Source: Symbiotaphrina buchneri
Lineage: Eukaryota; Ascomycota; Symbiotaphrinales; Symbiotaphrinaceae
Direction of reading: 5' to 3'
Length of the DNA: 64,000 nucleotides
Assembly (NCBI GenBank): GCA_001599915.1
Contig: BCIG01000012.1
Span: 434,001-498,000, forward strand
In this document: positions 33,071 through 45,467 of the stretch, piece by piece
Layout of the letters: each line of letters starts with the position of its first letter
How positions within the stretch are numbered: the stretch's first letter is position 1
Translations under genes and position numbers: made by a program
The notes under the pieces: generated by a model
What the model was told of the DNA's origin: nothing
The model's input: the letters and a program-made list of their open reading frames with translations, nothing else
Databases searched by the model: none

Positions 33071-34158
33071 CTATTCTTCCATCGACTCGCCAGCTAGACC
33101 GCCCGGTATCCGGCCCTCGTTCAGTTCCTTCTCCAACCGTGTAATCTCCTGCAGGCTCTTCGCATTCCGGATCATCTCCTCCACCCGCTTCTTCTCTTTC
33201 TCAGTCAACTTGACCCGAAGGACCTTGTCGGAGCCTGTGCCGTTGACTCCTCCCGCCGAGGGGATATCGAATGTCTTTGATTTGATGCCCATGATCTGCA
33301 TGACGACGTAAGCCCATTGAATATGGCCAACCCTGCAGAAAGCGTTGCCGCATACCTTAGAAGCTAATGCCGAGGGCTCTTGCGCCGTGCCGAATAGCTC
33401 GGTGGCCCGTTCCCGTTCCGCATCCTTGACCTTCTGGTAATCGAAGAAACGTACCCAAGGACAACGCCAGATGACCCAATACCGGTAATGCTGTGGCTCG
33501 ACTACATCAGCTTCTCCCTTGACCATCCGAGCGCCTGCCTACCACCAGCGCATGGGAGGGATAAGAGCAAGCAACGAAAGTACCACACGCACCTCTTTCT
33601 TCGTCACCGGATTCTCCAACAGTGACAGATGTGTGAGCTTGGGGAAATTGGCGAGCGGGTCTAAGTCGGCCAGCTCGGAGAGGTTGTTTGCCGTCAGGAC
33701 GAGGACGCGCAGGTTCGGGATCGAGGCCGCGACGGTGGGGGAGATGCTGGAGACGCGGTTGCGGGCCAGCAGCAGGGTCTGCAAGCGCGGCGAGAGCGGG
33801 AAGTTGGCGATGGTCGTTATGTCATTGTCTGTGAAATCGATTGCGTCGTGGTCCTGGAGATTGTTTAACAACGAGTTAGCATCCCATCGAGCCGTTTCGT
33901 TCAATGTCTTTCCTTTTCCGGGCTTGCAGGTATGGGATGGATGATCAGAAACGTACTTTTGCGACGCCCAAGTTCTCAATCGCCGGGATCTTGTGTCCTG
34001 CTCGAGTGAAGAGGCATTGAATATCAACAGAGCTCGTCTCAAAGTGTAGTATCTGTCCCTTTCAGTCTGGGTAACGCACCTCGGAGATCGAGCTCACGCT
34101 CTTTGAGAGGGTTGAGGTACGACAGCGACGCTTGGATGAGGTCCGCCGTTAACCTCAT
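33071..34158 (-). CDS. LEA1: U2 small nuclear ribonucleoprotein A' (Lea1)
   Basis: Leucine-rich-repeat subunit of U2 snRNP, partner of U2B''. Exons are 34158..34080, 33997..33957, 33853..33593, 33490..33356 and 33295..33071 (246 residues). It opens with MRLTADLIQASLSYLNPLKERELDLRGHKIPAIENLGVAKD-type sequence. The repeats follow: IDFTDNDITTIANFPL, LQTLLLARNRVSSI, LRVLVLTANNLSEL and LTHLSLLENPVTKKEHYRYWVIWRCP, the LRR cap of U2A'. MGIKSKTFD and a charged C-terminus complete it. Several introns are about 80-100 nt, longer than the local norm. The neighbour upstream is VPS15 in tandem. Confidence 0.95.
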
Positions 34159-34586
34159 GGTGGATAGTCGGGCCGCAGCTGATGCGGTGAACGCGTATGG
34201 ATCTTGTCGACGGGTTCTAGGGACGGGCCGCGCAATATGGGCTGTACAAGAGTCGTGCTTCTGATGAAGACGAACGGTTTGCGTCGCAATGATGCACCAA
34301 TAGGGTCCCTGCTCGAACAATTTTCTGGGGATGCGCTAGCGCCGAATTGGGCGACGCAGCACGCAGCTTCAACAGCAGACCGCAAAGGCTACCTGCCTCG
34401 CTGTACTACAACATCTAACCATATCATAAGTACATAAGATCTTAATTGGGACTCTCATTTCATTCTTCTTCTTCGTACAAAGCCGTACCCTCAGCTAAAG
34501 ATTCCATATATAGTTGTAGCGCCAATTGCACCGTGCAATGCCCCTCCCCAAATAGAACGCCAAATCCAGCTTCTCCTGGCCATGCT
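34159..34586. other. Intergenic: VPS15 3' flank, LEA1 promoter
   Basis: This 428-base gap lies between two minus-strand genes. No convincing open frame or RNA gene was seen. Confidence 0.4.
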
Positions 34587-37500
34587 TCATTGGAAGACAT
34601 AAATCACCCCAGACCGGTCCACGGATACAGTCATCCCATATGGGACCTCGAGTAGAGCCACATCCAAGATGGAATCCAAGTGACTCTTGAGAAGCTGCTG
34701 TTGCTGAAGAGACACAACGGTAGACTTGGATGACCTGCCACTGGTCTTCTTACCAGCAGGGCTTGAAGAACGTTTTGCTGCAGCTGCAGCGTTAGAAGTA
34801 CTGGGACCGACATGTGGTATCTTCTCCGTAGTCAAGACCAGCGAAGGTGTTGGCTGGGCCGAGCTGAAAGTCGGTTTCCCCTCTTCGGCAGCAAGTCCAC
34901 TAACAACCATAGATGTTTCCACAGTAGACACGTCCCAATACCTAACCTTTCTGTCGGAGCCACCAGTGATCAGGAAGCCAGTCTTGGAGTCTCTCCCATC
35001 ATCTGGAGCGTCAAAGCCAACTGCGAGCGCTCGAATGCCGCGATCCACAGTACCATTACCGGCTGGTTCCAAAGCCGTTGCGAATCGACCGAGCATTCCC
35101 TCAGGCTTCTCTTCATCAACAAGCCATGGCTCATAGCCCTTCCAGTCGTCCTTGCTCCCTGAAGTACGGTAAACTTCTCGGCACTGTGTCTTCTCAATAT
35201 CCCAGACCATGATCTCGCCTTGTCCACTGCCACCAGCAACACACACCCACTTGCCCCTTCCTCTGGTGGGATGTAAGCAAAGCCGATGGATAGCTGTCCC
35301 GCCGGAGATACCCCAGGCTTTTAGACGAACGCGGAACCGGAGATCCCATAAGTCAAGAACACCGTGAGATGTACCTAGTAGCAGCCAGTTCCGCTTCTTG
35401 TCAATGACAAAACATGTGAGAGAGCCATGATGCACTGGATTTCTGAAGGTATAAATTACCGACATGTTTCTCAAGTCCAATGCCAATACTCTCGACGTAT
35501 TGGTTGCCACCAGAAGCACCGAATTAAGATCGGCTTTGTAATGCTCTGCCCATAATGCGTGCTCTCCAGGATCAAGTTGATACTCTTTCAGCAGACGAAG
35601 CTTCCCATACTTTGCTGAACCCGCACTATAAGCGTAGTCAACCTTGACGACATGTATGCTACCGTCCGTGGCACCCGTGACGAAGCAATGCGTGTTTTCG
35701 ACGAAGCATAGACATTTAACTTTAGCACCATCATTGTGCTTATAAGTTTGCCTAGACCTATGCGTCACATTGCGCTCTAGTCGTGCAGTATCCCAGACTT
35801 TGACAGTACCATCATCGGATGCTGTAACAAAGAAAGCATGATCCGGCGCGACCGCAACACGATTGATTGCGGCAGTGTGTTCACCAAACACGGCCACAAG
35901 ATTGCCTTCAGGCCGCCATGGTCTCTCTGATATTTGACCATTGCTTTTCGAAATCGGCTGTCGACGGCTTATTGGGGCTACCTGAGGGCCAAATTCCATT
36001 AGGTCATTGGGGTAATTCTCGACATAAAGAGTATCAAGAAGCTTAAGTACGCTTGGGTCATTGCCTTCGTAGGTATGCGCTCCCCTGAAGCGAGGCGAAA
36101 CGTGATCAGGGTCCCACTTGTCATCAAGGAGTGGTTTTGCTTGCTCGGCCTCGCCGTGACCATAACGACTATCCACCTTCCCAATTGCGTTGGCTGAAGA
36201 AGTACTGGTCTCTGCAATACTTTTCGATGCGTCATTTCTGTCCATCAGTTTGATAGCACTCTTCTTGTGCTTCATGGAGTGATTATGGACGGTGAGATTC
36301 CTGGCAGTCACATTTCCGGGTGAAGCACCACTCCCGGAGCGATGGCGCTGAGATGAAGGAGCTGTCGGCGACATAGGCCGTGGCGAAGCGAAGTCAGGTT
36401 TTGTGGGTCCATTAAGCATATTCTTTCGAGTACTGGGCTGCGACAGCCTGCGCCGTGCTAGGGGATCATCGATGGTCATAGACGCGTCCAACAATGCGTC
36501 AGCAATGGTGTGTCTACCTTGTTGTGTCCCATTGGTACGCTCCACTTCCTGTGCGTGGACGTCGTCCGAAAGCTGGAGCCCTGCATTGAAGAACACAGTG
36601 CGAGGTGTCACGCCGAGTTTCTGAAGACTGATTATCGTGTTGACTTGTAAGTCTGTGACGGACATGGTCTCGCTTGGTCGCATAGCTGCCACCCGCCATA
36701 TATACTCTCGAAGAGCTATTAATTTGCCTTCATCCTCAGCGGCCATACCTATGTTTCGCAATCTTGACAACCATTGCTCGTCTTCGTCATTCTTGGCAGT
36801 CCGATTCAGCGAAAGGTAGTTGCCATTCCTTGTGGTGATACTAGCCAGTACATCCATGGGAGAGCTAAAAGAAAAGGTCCTTTGATCAGCAGCCGGCCTC
36901 CAAAACAGCCCCTTCTCCACCTTTGTAGCCCAGAGCAGAAGCATGTCAAAGACTGTGCGAGTGAGCGGTCGTTTCAATGTGTCCAAGAGACGGATCTCTG
37001 AACACTCCGTAATCAAGGTCTTCAAATATGGTGCTAACAGTGGAAGGATGATGCAATGCACGTCTGCAGGTGTCAAGTAAGTCGTAGCTGATGATAAGAA
37101 GTGTGCCGCAGCTTCACGGATCCAGATGTTTGGATGCATTGTGAAACGGGAGACGATATCCACCAACTCCCAGACTTTGGACTTCTGGAAGAGTCCCAGC
37201 TCAGCTATACGGGCGAATGAACGCAGAACCTTCTCAACTACAAATTCCTCGGGGTCGGTGAGCGCTTGGACCATCAATGGAAGGATAAACTCCTCCAAGC
37301 TCACACTCCCGACGAAAGTTGCAACACCGACGATGGTCTCGAAGAAAGCACACTTCAACATCCAGTCCTTGTCGTTTAGGTAGGTATTGAGGTGGCTGAG
37401 GATGACATCGTTCGCTTTGGTACTTCCAAAGAAGGCACAAAGACTTGAGACAGAACCGAGGAACGCCCTCCTGACTGAAGGGTCTTCATCGGTAAGAAGG

Positions 37501-39358
37501 GCCTTGGTATGCGCCTCGAACCACTCCACAAGGCTGGGCCTTGCCGAATCAAAGAGATTGCGGTAAGCTGGGTCGTTAGATACTCCATCTTCTGTCTCCG
37601 GATCTAGAATGGGAAGAGCTCCGTCCAACCGTAAAGCTTGGACCATATCCAGATAACGGGCTGCTGTTTGTGCTAGTGTAGCTAAGCACGATGCATACGT
37701 CGCACGTACAATCGCGGCGGGCCTAGGCTTGGACTCCGAGCCAAAGATCAGGGGCTGCAATCGCGGCAATATGTATTCTGGGAACACGTATGCGTTCACC
37801 GGTGATACGAAGGATACAAGCGCAGTCTATCATGTAAGCTACTTCTCCCACTATGAGGCGGCGAGACTTACCAATTGAGTCAGAGTCCTGATGGCAGCCA
37901 CCTTCACTGAATCCGCAGGATCATTCAGTAACATCACGATATGAGGGAGGATACGATCCAACTTTGTCTCATCTGTCGTTTTCTCCGCAAACGCTAGCAA
38001 CAAATCACATGCCTTCACGCGGGCTGTGGCTCTTGCAGTGTTTCGCAGCGAGGACAGCACGAGAGAGAGGAACAGGAGGGTACCGTCATCGTTCGTCCTC
38101 TTGCTGGTTGCAGATGCACGATGTTTGTTATTGGGAATGTCGAGATAAATTGGAAACAGGTCCTGCCCCGAAGGCACCACCGCGTTTTTGAATGCTTGCG
38201 CCTTCTCGTTTTCGTACCCCAGGAAGAAAGCTATCTTGTCGAAATCGTAGTAAATACGATCAATCCGGTCATCCGCTTCTCCGAAGTTTGCAGTCTCCGC
38301 GCTGACAGGAGTTTGACCCGAAGAAGGGTCCGTTATCAAGCCCATATACTGGTGCAGAAAACTGTAAAAGTACTCAGGAAATGCTTTTCTGCGCCAAAAG
38401 TTCAGATACTCCTCGGCGGAATATCTGGATTCCGGATCCACCTGGATCATATGCGTTACCAAGTCCCTGATTTCTTTGTCTTCGATCCTACTGAGATGAG
38501 CATGTTCGGGATCATATTCGCCCTTCCTGTATTTGAATAGCTGGCTAAGCGTGAAGATGGGCGTCTCAAGAAAGAGTTCAGCTATGACACAACCTGCGCT
38601 GAAGACATCCATTGCCCAATTGATCTTGCCCTTGCCTTCAGCTTGTTCTCCGGGGAGAAGAAAGCGCTCAGGGGCAAGGTAACATGTGCGTCTCCCGGAG
38701 GTGTCGAAATAGTATGAAAAGTCCGCCGGATTATCCTCAGGAAGGAAGGTAGGTTTGAAGGAGGATGAGAAGTCTGAAAGGTAGAGCCAATGCCATGATG
38801 TCACGAGGATATTTTCGGTCTTGATATCGCCATGATAGATGTCTCGGGAATGACAATCCCGTATTGCGCAAAGCAGCTGGAATGCAACCCATCTCTTCTC
38901 AATATCTTCCAAAAATGGTCGAGTGCTGTACCTCTTAGCGGTGTCTGTAGTAAGGGGGCTTACGAACAATACCTAATTCGGTCGTAGAGCGAGCTATACA
39001 GATATTGTCGTACAAGATAGCCATTCGAGCTGGTCTCGAATATACGTCGGTAACCCAAGGCGTTGGGTACCCCTTCGAGTGATCGGCGCTCATCTAGGTG
39101 AATGTTTAGCGGAGTCCACAATCTGTACCAGGCGCTGTGCTTACTGAGTATGGCTTGGACATAGCGTTCGAGTTTCATGCTGGGATACGGTTTCATGATG
39201 ACCTTCACGGCCACCAGCCCATCCCGATGCCGTGCTTTGATGGATTTCATGAACCGCGCATCGCCCATCGACTTCTCATATGTGAGATCCGATAGCTCAG
39301 GGACGTCGATCCCCGCTGAGCCGGCGGACAGCGTCGTGAGGGAGTAGCCTTGCCCCAT
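34587..39358 (-). CDS. VPS15: Vps15, regulatory subunit of class III PI3-kinase
   Basis: Protein-kinase-like scaffold of the Vps34 complexes in endosomal sorting and autophagy. Exons are 39358..38973, 38931..37872 and 37826..34587 (1561 residues). MGQGYS at the N-terminus is a myristoylation signal (Gly2). The kinase-like domain has VAVKVIMKP, then HGDIKTENIL (Asp164) and LSDFSSSFKP, where DFG is replaced by DFS, and RRTCYLAPERFL. HEAT repeats fill the middle (VKVAAIRTLTQLVSL, VFPEYILPRLQPLIFG, WMLKCAFFETIVGVA). A Ser-rich linker leads to a C-terminal WD40 domain (VAPDHAFFVTASDDGTVKVWD, GFLITGGSDRKVRYWD). The first two introns are short (41 and 45 nt). Confidence 0.96.
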
Positions 39359-39861
39359 GATGCCGGCCTATCTTCTAACAGCGGAGAAGGCAGCCTGTGC
39401 AGATCAAGCCACCCTTTGCGCATGGTCACCCAGGCCACGACTTGGGGCGAACATGCACTCTTTATACTGAGTTCAAGATGCTTTGGGGTTCAAAGGTCAA
39501 GCATAACCGTCCAAGAGCTTGGAGCTCCAACCGTATGCTCTACGCTAGGCAGGTGGCATACCCGTAGCATGGAACGCGCATAAGGCGCGCCAAAGTGCGG
39601 AATTAGCCGTCACCCAAGCTACGCACGTCCCAGTCCAGCAGCGCTCGATGGTGTCATTCATTCGTTTCTACGAGACTGGATGAAGAACCAGAATATCCTT
39701 GACATACCATCAGAAATCGTAAATGCAGCCTTATCCTTTGATCGTTTGGTACACACTCTATGCGTATAAATACATGCTCAGTTGAGCCGAAGACTTCCAC
39801 CAGCTATTGTTCGCTGAGCAGCAAACGGAAAGGTAACGCGAATGCGAATGACGCAGGTCTT
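39359..39861. other. Intergenic upstream of VPS15
   Basis: These 503 bases should hold the VPS15 promoter and the 3' flank of the small protein gene. I see no gene in them. Confidence 0.4.
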
Positions 39862-40402
39862 CTAATACTTTGCCCCGGGCGGGTTCTTTTCTCCCTTCTC
39901 CTGAAGCCGCAGCTCGTCGTCCCTCTTCAGCTCTGCATCAACCTTCGCACCTTGGCTTGGCTCGTTGCCATGCTTCTTAGCCTAGAGCAGCTGTTAGCAA
40001 AGCTGGACCGACAATTCGAGTGGAGACAATCGTACTGGTAAGGTGGGATCCTTCTTGTACTCCAGCTCCTCCTGGCTAGCCTTCAGAGTCTCTTCCTTCT
40101 TTTCATCCTTCTAGGGACCGTTGTTAGTAAACCTGCCAATACGAATCTCAAAGGGAGCGATATACCTTCTCTTCCCGGTCTAGTCTGTTCGCAATGCTCC
40201 TCTGGTCTTCTGTTGAAGCGGTTAGAGATGCATCTTAGATATAAAGCCAAAATCAGGCTGACTTACTAGAATCATTGGCAAGGTGGCTGTTAGGAACACC
40301 TTCGTTATATCTCTCCGCGGTCTCAAGCTCCGAGTTCTTGACGTTGCGCTGATCGCCAGCCTCGTAAAGCGCCCTGTCACCGACGTTGGAGTTTCCGCTC
40401 AT
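39862..40402 (-). CDS. Small hydrophilic fungal protein of unknown function
   Basis: Four exons, 40402..40267, 40209..40166, 40110..40036 and 39981..39862, join in frame to 124 residues. Every intron has a branch-like CTAAC/CTGAT and an AG acceptor, so the gene is real. The product is almost entirely charged and polar: GDRALYEAGDQRNVKNSELE near the start, SIANRLDREEKKDEKKEE in the middle and KKHGNEPSQGAKVDAELKRD near the end, finishing in PPGAKY. There is no signal peptide, membrane segment or Cys. I recall similar short proteins in other Pezizomycotina but know no assigned function. The composition resembles intrinsically disordered, stress-type proteins; that is inference only. Confidence 0.8.
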
Positions 40403-41013
40403 GATGATTGTTGAGTGTAATGGAGTCGGGAGATTCGAATTTTGAATCAATTGCAAAAGGAATGCAGGATTGGTTGACAAGTTTGTATTTCTGAGATAGC
40501 TCTGGAGTCTAGGGTCGCGTGCGTGGGGCAGAAGTTTTTATATTCAGTTGTTCTTCGCAGACATGATGTCACAGGTCCTGGAAGGCTGTCCCTGTGCCCC
40601 ACAATCGTCGAAGGCCCTAACCATCCATCATTCGCTCATAGCCGCCGGAACTTCCTTGCGTTACCCTTACCCTAAATTTACAAAGTAGGACCTCATACGT
40701 AAGTCAGCTTCTTATTGTCCCATTGGTGCATTCAATTTTTGTCGCTCACTTGTTTGCTTAATCTGTAGCTCCTCAGTTATAGAGATTTGCGAGCGTGCGA
40801 TATTCGTAACATTAAGTCGATGGACTTTTACACATTGTACCACAGCACCAATTCTATAAAATTAGTAGACTACGGTGAAAGCAGCCGCTCTATATCTGTT
40901 GAAACTCATCAAGCAATTTTCTGCTGTCCTGCAGCAGGCAAGAACGCCCATCCTGACATGCAAAAAAATATGGATTGAACCTTGGGCCTAGGCTGCATGG
41001 CCTGCAGAGGATC
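40403..41013. other. Intergenic upstream of the small protein gene
   Basis: This 611-base gap contains a TTACCCTTACCCT run (40661-40673). No gene is seen; the 3' side belongs to the GMP synthase 3' flank. Confidence 0.4.
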
Positions 41014-42806
41014 CTACTCCATCTCAATCGTCCCAGGAGGCTTGCTCGTCACTATTGGGCGTTAGTCGCTATCGAAAAATCCCCTAGGAGGCGCAATCAA
41101 CGTACCATCATATACAACTCTGCACACACCATCCACTTCGTTCACAATCCTGCTACTAACTTTCATCAGGAACTTTCCATCGAATGGGAACCAAGTCGCC
41201 GTCATAAAGTCCGTTGTGGCAACTGCACGAAGAGCTTTATTGTCGAGGTCAGCTTCAACTGCTCAGGCTTCTCTGGAAACTCATTTCATGACCTACCAAT
41301 GACCTGTGCATGCACCCGCTTGTCTCCCATCACTCCAACGGCCTTGACTGGCAACAGAGCCGCGAAAGCTTGGCTTATATCCCTGTAGAGTCCGGCAGCA
41401 CGAATCTCATCTATGAAGATCTTGTCTGCATGCTGTGCAATCTTGACTTGTTCCGGAGTAACTTCACCCAATATCCTGATGGCCAAGCCAGGGCCGGGGA
41501 ATGGATGCCGCCATACCAGATCTTCCGGTATGCCGAGATTTGTGCCCATAGCTCTAACCTCATCTTTAAAGAGCTCCCGTAATGGTTCTATTAGCTTAAG
41601 GTGCATGCCCTCAAGCAAGCCTCCGACGTTATGATGGGTCTTTATGGTTGCGCTGGGACCTTTAAAAGAGATGCTTTCGATGACATCCGGATACAGTGTC
41701 CCTTGCAGAAGCCATTCAATGTTGCCCTCCTTGGGCGACCCTGCGGCAGCCTCTGCAATCTGTTTCGCTGTTTCCTGGAAGACTTCGATAAAGGTATTTC
41801 CAATGATCTTTCTCTTCTTTTCCGGATCACTCACACCTTTCAGAAGACCTAGAAACCGTTCGCTTGCGTCAACTACCGTCAAATTGATACCCAGATGCTC
41901 AGTCAATGTTTTCTTGACGGTCTCGGCCTCATTCAGGCGCATGACCCCATTGTCGACGAGAACTGCATGGAACCGATCGCCAATGGCTTCCTTCATGAGC
42001 TTAGCTGCGACGGTCGAGTCCACACCACCGCTGACTGCTCCAATAACTTGGCCCTTCTCTCCCACAAGAGTCCGAATCCTCTCTATCTCCTGATCAACGA
42101 ACTTCTCCATAGTCCAATCTCGTCGTGCACCGCAGATGTTCACCGCGAAGTTTTGTAGTAGTGCCTTGCCACAAGGCGTGTGAGTAACCTCCGGATGGAA
42201 TTGAATGCCATAGTATGGCTTTTCCATGTGGGCGATGCCAGCAAATGGAGCGTTGTCCGTGGTCGCAATTGTGACGAAACTCGGCGGCAAGTGGGACAGT
42301 TTATCACCATGAGACATCCACACCTCCACCTCCTCCTCTAGCCCTTTGAAGAGTTTATCGACTCGTATCAGATCGTCGTCGTGCCTTTGCACCTTCAACA
42401 TAGCGTGCCCATATTCGCGCTTCTCACCAGCGAGAACATTTTTGCCATGATGCCACGCAATCTCCTGCAGACCGTAGCATATCCCAAGAAGAGGAACACC
42501 CAGTTCGAAAACCGCGGGATCTACATGAGGGGCGCCGTCCTCGTAGACAGAATATGGACCACCGGACAGAATGATACCCTTCGGTTTCCAAGGCAGATCC
42601 GCCAACTTTTGTGTACATGGCAGCATCTCAGAGTACACATTGAGTTCACGGACTCGCCGGGTGATCAAATGTGAATACTGCGACCTATTGCCTAGGAGTC
42701 AGCGCATGTTGGAACGTCTGCGGGGCATCACCGACCCGAAATCCAGAACCAGAATGGTGTCGAAGGTCTTTGCGGGCGCATTTTCGATGCCTGGGCCTGC
42801 CGCCAT
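41014..42806 (-). CDS. GUA1: GMP synthase (glutamine-hydrolysing)
   Basis: Converts XMP to GMP using glutamine and ATP, the last step of de novo guanine nucleotide synthesis. Exons are 42806..42736, 42684..41297, 41234..41106 and 41051..41014 (541 residues). The glutamine amidotransferase domain has Cys93 ([10 protein letters not shown]) with His187 and Glu189 (QFHPEVTHT). The ATP-pyrophosphatase loop SGGVDS is at about 242-247. The C-terminal dimerisation domain reads [26 protein letters not shown], and ends [10 protein letters not shown], the family's usual terminus. MTAT replaces the more common MTAD before WFPFDG. It is divergent from BCP1. Confidence 0.97.
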
Positions 42807-43082
42807 TATGGGCCGGACGTACAATAGTGACCTGGGTAAGGCGGAAAAGGTTCAACGAGGGACAAAGAGTTGGCGAGCAGGGGAGAGGGACGGTGGACGG
42901 AAGGGGTGGACCCCAAAGTAGGAGTCAGGCACGCGGAAACTTTTTTGCGCAAGGCGATTATGGATAGCGCTAGGAAAATAAAGTTGTTATCTTAGCGCAA
43001 AATTTCCACCTTCCGGGTCCTGCATCTCAAAAAGTTGCGCGCCGAGCACACCGCAACAATCAGGCTTGTGCATCAAAACATA
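42807..43082. promoter_or_regulatory. Divergent promoter GUA1 / BCP1
   Basis: 276 bases separate the two start codons. No distinct motif stands out. Confidence 0.4.
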
Positions 43083-44086
43083 ATGGCCAAACGCAAGCAG
43101 GACCGAGACGGCGAAGTGTTGGAGGATGCGCCTCCCCAGAGAGATGCTGATAGCTCGGAAGAGAGCAGCGACGATGAGGTGCGTCGGGCTCATGTTAAGG
43201 AGCCATCGCAGGCAGGAGCTGACCCCACGTTTTCGTAGGATATTGACATGCTCAATGTGGAGTTCGAATGGTTCGACCCGCAGCCGGAAGTTGACTTCCA
43301 TGGACTGAAAACACTGCTGCGGCAGCTATTCGATAGCGATGCGCAGTTGTTCGACATGTCTGCCTTGGCAGATCTCATCTTATCACAACCGCTGCTGGGC
43401 TCTACAGTAAAGGTTGATGGCAACGAGACAGATCCGTATGCCTTTTTGACAGTATTGAACCTGCATGAGCACCGGGTAGGATCATCACTTTTCCGTACGT
43501 CCCTTTTAGGATGTATTCTGACGTCGAACAGGAAAAGCCAGTTATCAAAGCTTTGACGGAATACCTGCTGCAGAAGTCTGCTGCGAATCCAGTGTTATCA
43601 GAGCTGAACAAGCTACTTTCGCCATCCAGCGGAGCCCAGATTGGCCTCATTCTCACGGAACGTCTGATCAATATACCTGCAGAAATCGCCCCACCCATGT
43701 ATACCATGTTACTGGAGGAGATATCGTGGGCTTTGGAAGAAAAGGAACCTTACAATTTCTCGCACTACCTAGTGCTGTCAAAAACATATACTGAGGTGGC
43801 TTCTAAACTGGACCAAGAGGAACATCGACCGCAAAAGAAATCGAAGAAGGGCCAGTCGAATGGCGCTTCGGATCTGTTCCATTTCCACCCTGAAGACGAG
43901 GTACTGCAAAAGAACGCTATTGCCTACGGAGGGTTCGACTATACAAAGCAGGCCGATGAAGGAGCGGCAGACTCCAGAAGAGCGTTCCAAGAGCTTGGAA
44001 TCCGGCCACAAGGGCATCTAATTTTAATAGAAGGCAACAAATTCGAGCCGTCGGTCAAGGCTGTCGCTGATTATCTGAAGCCCTGA
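43083..44086 (+). CDS. BCP1: Bcp1/BCCIP-family nuclear protein
   Basis: Homologue of yeast Bcp1, a chaperone for ribosomal protein uL14 also linked to Mss4 nuclear export, and of human BCCIP. Exons are 43083..43178, 43239..43475 and 43532..44086 (295 residues). A basic start ([10 protein letters not shown]) and an acidic Ser stretch (SSEESSDDE) precede [31 protein letters not shown]. Then come [45 protein letters not shown] and, near the end, [20 protein letters not shown], all typical of this fold. A Lys-rich segment (RPQKKSKKG) may serve as a nuclear signal. Confidence 0.94.
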
Positions 44087-44137
44087 ACGGGTGGAATTGC
44101 TTTGTATGACATGTACATAGGCGCATGCGATTGGCAT

Positions 44138-45047
44138 TTATGACTTCCATTGGGTGTTTTCTAACCGCTGCATGAGGTATTCTACCTCTACTTCTTTAGT
44201 CAATGGGATAACCATATCCTAGTACCTGTCAGAACACTACTGTGAATGACCAATGAACATGGCTCACCTTATACATCGCTACAACAGCATCTGCATTGAT
44301 CTTCACTGGAGACTCAGCTCCAGTGCTGGGATCCGTCCCGTACGTCTTAGCCTTCAGTCTAAGTCTCTCCAGCACTTGCTGTTCCACCTTGGAGTCTGTA
44401 ATGGCCTTGTCTATTCCGTCCCGGTCTTCTGCCTTGATAAGTTTGACAAATCTTTCGGTTTCCTTGCGGAACTTGGCCTCTGCCACGAACTTTCCGAAAT
44501 GCACACGTCTGGAGAGCGCTTGCAAACAAGCTACGTCGCATGTCGCCGATGAACCGTAGTTCTCCTGTGTTTCACCTCTGTCCTCCCGGCCGTAGCTCTG
44601 GCAAGCAGCAGGGAGGAATTTCTCAATGTAACTCTTCTTCAGCTTCTCGTTGACATTGACTGTGTTTGGATGCAAGATTTCCGGGTAATGGAGCGGTTGT
44701 AGTATAGGCTGTTCGAGGGATTCTGGGAAGAAAGGGTATTCGTCGGGTGCCTCATACCGTCGCACGAGGGAGTGTAGACGTTCCTGACCCTGCAAGATCC
44801 AATCCAGCAGGCTAAGGTCGCTGTTCGGTATGTGGACACCGCCAGGTGTATAAATGGTGCGGTTGAGCGGGAATTGCACGCGCTCGATTAAATGGAAAGT
44901 GATGGTGTCTTCCAGACGTCTAGAAGTGTGATGACTATTATTAACAGGACTATAAGGCGGAGGTATGACGACCTACATCAATTGGAACCGGATATTGGCC
45001 AGATCCAGGGCTTTGGAAGCATCTGACAAGTCAATTGCTGTGTCCAT
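44138..45047 (-). CDS. ARO7: Chorismate mutase
   Basis: Rearranges chorismate to prephenate, the branch point to phenylalanine and tyrosine. Exons are 45047..44977, 44919..44268 and 44218..44138 (267 residues, the usual fungal AroQ size). It begins [34 protein letters not shown]-type sequence, followed by [12 protein letters not shown], the allosteric loop region, [15 protein letters not shown]-like block, [18 protein letters not shown] and [18 protein letters not shown]. Eukaryotic enzymes of this type are dimers inhibited by Tyr and activated by Trp. An in-frame ATG at 45380 would add 111 residues; the canonical start is at 45047. Divergent from MDV1. Confidence 0.95.
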
Positions 45048-45467
45048 AGCTGCTATCGGGACATGAAGACTAAGGTCGACTCTGATGGAGCTTTCTCCTC
45101 CGGATGTCGTTGGAATACAGCAGGCAGTTACACCGATGCTGAGCGTCGCACGATAGCTCGAAGGGTTGGAAGTGTACCTGGCGAGCTGGATTAGGCTTAA
45201 GGCTGCATCGTCCCGAGTCGCAATGGTGAGCGTCCCTACGACATTCCGACTGGTGCACGGCAAGTTCCAGCTGCCTGGATCCAACATCGGGAGCTCCAAA
45301 ACAGGGCCAACACCTCTTGTTCGCCTCAGTAGTTGTGTCCCACCACGATCCTCTCCATAATAATCGAGGGTGAAATCCATTCACTACCTTGCAACAGAAA
45401 AGACACTCAGCTGTCTGAGCTACCTTTGTGGTCCGTGTCCGTTCATCTGCCACAACTGGTCACGCGC
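45048..45467. promoter_or_regulatory. Divergent region ARO7 / MDV1
   Basis: 420 bases between the two preferred start codons. On the minus strand 45048-45380 is entirely open and in frame with ARO7, which is either chance, leader sequence or an N-terminal extension. Confidence 0.45.
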
